A DNA stretch of 32,610 nucleotides, from positions 1 through 32,610 of the forward strand of contig JBOGJG010000433.1 of assembly GCA_050747825.1 (NCBI GenBank). The letters are read 5' to 3'. This DNA is from JBOGJG01 sp050747825. GTDB lineage: Bacteria > Acidobacteriota > UBA6911 > RPQK01 > JBOGJG01. Position 1 is the stretch's first letter. The number at the start of each line of letters is the position of its first letter. The notes beneath the pieces are model-generated. The model saw nothing but the letters and a program-made list of their open reading frames with translations, did no database searches and was not told the DNA's origin. The translations under genes were made by a program, and so were the position numbers. Below, piece by piece: positions 31,085 through 32,610 of the stretch.

Positions 31085-31284
31085 TCGTTTGGGCCTGTTC
31101 AGTTTGTTACGGAGCTGCCGAGTCGCCGCTGATCGACGGTGCCAGACTGTCGATCATTTTTATGCTGCTTCTGACCTATGTGATTGTTGGAGGATTCGTC
31201 CTCTTCTTTTTTTATTTGCGGAAGAGAGAAAAACTCTTCACTCAAACTAATGGACATGGAGAATTGAGAGAAGGAGAAGAGTAG
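31081..31284 (+). CDS. Small Cys-motif single-TM protein in the oxidase operon
   Basis: 67 residues: an N-terminal CSVC motif (Cys6, Cys9) in VWACSVCYGAAESPLIDGARLS, one TM (IIFMLLLTYVIVGGFVLFFFYL, about 25-46) and a charged, Glu-rich C-terminus. The short Cys-containing head would face the periplasm if the positive KRE side is cytoplasmic. A CxxC facing outward next to cytochrome oxidase genes suggests copper or redox handling for CuA assembly, but that is inference. GAGGAGG precedes the start, which overlaps the previous stop. It is followed directly by ctaC. Confidence 0.8.
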   Translation: MIVWACSVCYGAAESPLIDGARLSIIFMLLLTYVIVGGFVLFFFYLRKREKLFTQTNGHGELREGEE

Positions 31285-32091
31285 ATGGAAGCCTTTCTGG
31301 GACTGCCGCAAGCGGCGGCAGCGCATGCTGCTGAGATCGACAATTTAATGGGACTATTGCACGGGCTGATTCTGATCCTCTTCGTGGGTTGGAGCGCCTA
31401 TTTTATTTACGTGCTGGTTCGCTTTCGCGCAGGCAGGAATCCGAAAGCGGATTATATGGGCGCCAGAACTCACGCTTCGAGCTATATGGAAGGAGGCGTG
31501 GCGCTGGCCGAGGCTGTACTGTTGATCGGTTTCTCAATGCCTCTGTGGGCCGATCGCGTGAGCGAGTTCCCCGACGAGCATGAGTCGGTTAACGTACGGG
31601 TGGTCGCGGAGCAGTTTGCCTGGAACGTCCATTATGCGGGCGCGGACGGGGTGTTCGGCAAAGTTGCCCCCGAGCTCATGGACGCCCAGACCAACCCGCT
31701 GGGGTTGGATCGAAGCGATCCGGCTGCTCAGGACGATGTCGCCACCCTCAACCAACTCTATTTGCCCGTGGATAAGCCGGCCATTATCCACCTGAGCAGT
31801 AAGGACGTGATCCACAGTTTCGGCATACCCGAGATGCGGGTGAAGCAGGATGCGATACCGGGTTTGACGATACCCGTCTGGTTCACTCCCACGGTAACGA
31901 CCGCCCGAATGAAGGAGATCCAGAACGACCCCGAATTCACCTATGAGATCGCCTGCGCCCAGCTCTGTGGGATCGGGCATTACCGCATGCGCGGATTTCT
32001 TACCGTTTATGAGCAGGAAGAGTATGACGCCTGGATCGCAGAGCAGTCCAGCCAGAGCCAGGCTCAGGGGCAGGACGACTTCTGGAATTAG
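31285..32091 (+). CDS. ctaC: Cytochrome c oxidase subunit II (CuA)
   Basis: A 268-residue subunit with two N-terminal TMs and a periplasmic cupredoxin domain. CuA ligands are His177 (DVIHSFGIPEMRVKQD), Cys224, Cys228, His232 and Met235 in CAQLCGIGHYRM; Gln226 replaces the Glu common in mitochondrial types. Glu76 in ALAEAVLLIG corresponds to the K-channel mouth Glu of subunit II. A loop insertion (about residues 120-160, GVFGKVAPELMDAQTNPLG...) lies before the CuA core. There is no C-terminal cytochrome c domain, so reduction must come from a separate cytochrome. There is no cleavable lipoprotein signal. It is last rather than first in the operon. Confidence 0.95.
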   Translation: MEAFLGLPQAAAAHAAEIDNLMGLLHGLILILFVGWSAYFIYVLVRFRAGRNPKADYMGARTHASSYMEGGVALAEAVLLIGFSMPLWADRVSEFPDEHESVNVRVVAEQFAWNVHYAGADGVFGKVAPELMDAQTNPLGLDRSDPAAQDDVATLNQLYLPVDKPAIIHLSSKDVIHSFGIPEMRVKQDAIPGLTIPVWFTPTVTTARMKEIQNDPEFTYEIACAQLCGIGHYRMRGFLTVYEQEEYDAWIAEQSSQSQAQGQDDFWN

Positions 32092-32102
32092 TCGGAAGGG
32101 CC

Positions 32103-32131
32103 GGGGCCGCTCCTTTACGGTCGCGGCTCGG
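32103..32131. repeat. GC-rich SRDRKGA-type repeat, second copy
   Basis: GGGGCCGCTCCTTTACGGTC followed by GCGGCTCGG; it matches 15553-15580 apart from a 1-nt indel. On the minus strand one frame reads SRDRKGA. It starts 11 bp after ctaC and directly truncates the reverse-transcriptase remnant. A GGCCGC/GCGGCT stem could end ctaC transcription. Confidence 0.75.
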
Positions 32132-32134
32132 TTG

Positions 32135-32352
32135 GTGCCGTGCGTCCTCTTCGTACTCGAACCCCAGGAGGATATCCTCCGCGAACCTCGCCAAAAAAGC
32201 TCGTCCGCGCATGCGGGGTTTTACGTCCATTTCGAACCACACGTCCAGGACTTCGTGCAGGTAGATGTTACTGAGCAGCGGGGAAATTACCCCACCTTGG
32301 GGGAGTCGCCTGCTCCGGGTCCCATCGCCGGCCTTCCTCCATAACGCTGCTG
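32135..32352 (-). pseudogene. Group II intron reverse transcriptase remnant
   Basis: The minus-strand frame reads DGTRSRRLPQGGVISPLL, SNIYLHEVLDVWFEMDVKPR, then MRGRAFLARFAEDILLGFEY and EEDARH. PQGGVISPLLSNIYLHEVLD is the RT-domain signature of intron-encoded proteins. The catalytic YADD box is degenerate here (FAED). Only about 70 codons remain: upstream homology fades near 32350 and the downstream side ends at the SRDRKGA-type repeat. No start codon or maturase domain is left. Confidence 0.8.
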
Positions 32353-32404
32353 GTTTAAAAAGCTACGGCCAGGATTACACGATAGTCTTTTAACGAAAAG
32401 TTTT

Positions 32405-32420
32405 TACTGCCAGGGCAGGA
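32405..32420. promoter_or_regulatory. Operator-like dyad, copy 1 (TACTGCCAGGGCAGGA)
   Basis: TACTGC and GCAGGA flank a 4-bp centre. It is the same architecture as the perfect dyad 70 bp downstream, with one mismatch. Confidence 0.45.
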
Positions 32421-32474
32421 TATTCACCACTTTCCGCAGGAAATCATTCAAGAAGTCAGAAAGAAACGGCTCAT

Positions 32475-32490
32475 TACTGCCATAGCAGTA
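32475..32490. promoter_or_regulatory. Operator-like dyad, copy 2 (TACTGCCATAGCAGTA)
   Basis: A perfect 6-4-6 palindrome. Start-to-start distance to copy 1 is exactly 70 bp, about seven helical turns, which would favour looping or cooperative binding. A third, looser inverted repeat (TTTTAC at 32543, GTAAAA at 32559) overlaps the promoter. Confidence 0.5.
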
Positions 32491-32569
32491 TAACAACCCC
32501 CAAATGGCCCCCGAGCGAGTCGCTGCGTCTGATAGGAATTGTTTTTACCGCGAAAACAGTAAAATAGTT

Positions 32570-32575
32570 TATAAT
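32570..32575 (+). promoter_or_regulatory. Perfect -10 box TATAAT six bases before an ATG
   Basis: TATAAT ends at 32575 and ATG begins at 32582. Transcription would start at or next to the ATG, as in leaderless mRNAs. No good -35 is seen at the standard distance. Confidence 0.5.
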
Positions 32576-32581
32576 CGCGCC

Positions 32582-32610
32582 ATGCAGCCCAAGTTTGGAC
32601 AGGTCATTCG
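32582..32610 (+). CDS. Start of a gene cut by the window end (possibly an XRE-type regulator)
   Basis: Only MQPKFGQVI is visible. A basic start followed by FGxxIR-like residues is common in XRE-type helix-turn-helix proteins, and the two dyads upstream fit an autoregulated repressor, but nine codons cannot establish this. Confidence 0.35.

Overview
The window is a moderately GC-rich, gene-dense bacterial chromosome segment from a Gram-negative aerobe. Lipid A genes (fabZ, lpxA, lpxI) show an outer membrane. An Alternative Complex III locus next to an A-type haem-copper oxidase shows aerobic respiration. LpxI in place of LpxH, the GatB-type tRNA amidotransferase alongside GlnRS, and several families of short palindromic and tandem intergenic repeats would fit Acidobacteriota or a neighbouring phylum, but no 16S or other decisive marker is present, so this is only a suggestion.

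Layout. 1-1.4 kb: a degenerate receiver-domain protein and an A-type Fe-S carrier on the minus strand, divergent from a MobA-like nucleotidyltransferase. 1.5-2.3 kb: repeat and mobile-element debris, namely a heptamer array, an IS orfA remnant and a 276-bp MITE. 2.3-9.4 kb: a tightly packed plus-strand operon-like run, fabZ-lpxA-lpxI-Gfo/Idh-SpoIID-miaA-gatB-response regulator, with overlapping or abutting genes. 9.5-10.5 kb: a convergent CDF metal transporter. 10.8-11.3 kb: a decayed ion-channel gene. 11.3-17.8 kb, minus strand: recQ, glnS and two MacB/FtsX-type permeases without an ATPase. 18.0-25.6 kb: Alternative Complex III in the order A-B-E-CD-F, with ActC and ActD fused. 25.6-27.9 kb: a ferritin-like gene and a small convergent gene, each preceded by a similar Fur-like palindrome, then a truncated LacI-type regulator and a cupredoxin-like lipoprotein. 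28.1-32.1 kb: cytochrome oxidase genes ctaD-ctaE-ctaF-(two small membrane proteins)-ctaC. 32.1-32.6 kb: a group II intron reverse-transcriptase remnant, paired operator-like dyads and the first codons of a possibly leaderless gene.

How the genes work together. ACIII oxidises quinol and passes electrons through its Fe-S clusters and c-type haems (pentahaem ActA, monohaem ActE). The adjacent oxidase has no fused cytochrome c domain on subunit II, so ActE or another cytochrome c must reduce CuA. The lpx run makes and processes the early lipid A precursor.

Most unusual points: (1) three consecutive ACIII gene junctions carry tandem arrays of three different heptamers, each exactly 7 bp in period, and one supplies the ActB start codon; (2) ActC-ActD is a single polypeptide; (3) CtaD keeps every metal ligand and the active-site Tyr but has Ile where A-type oxidases carry the K-channel Lys; (4) two similar Fur-like boxes flank a ferritin/small-protein pair; (5) a MITE and a REP-like hairpin have inserted at the two ends of fabZ.
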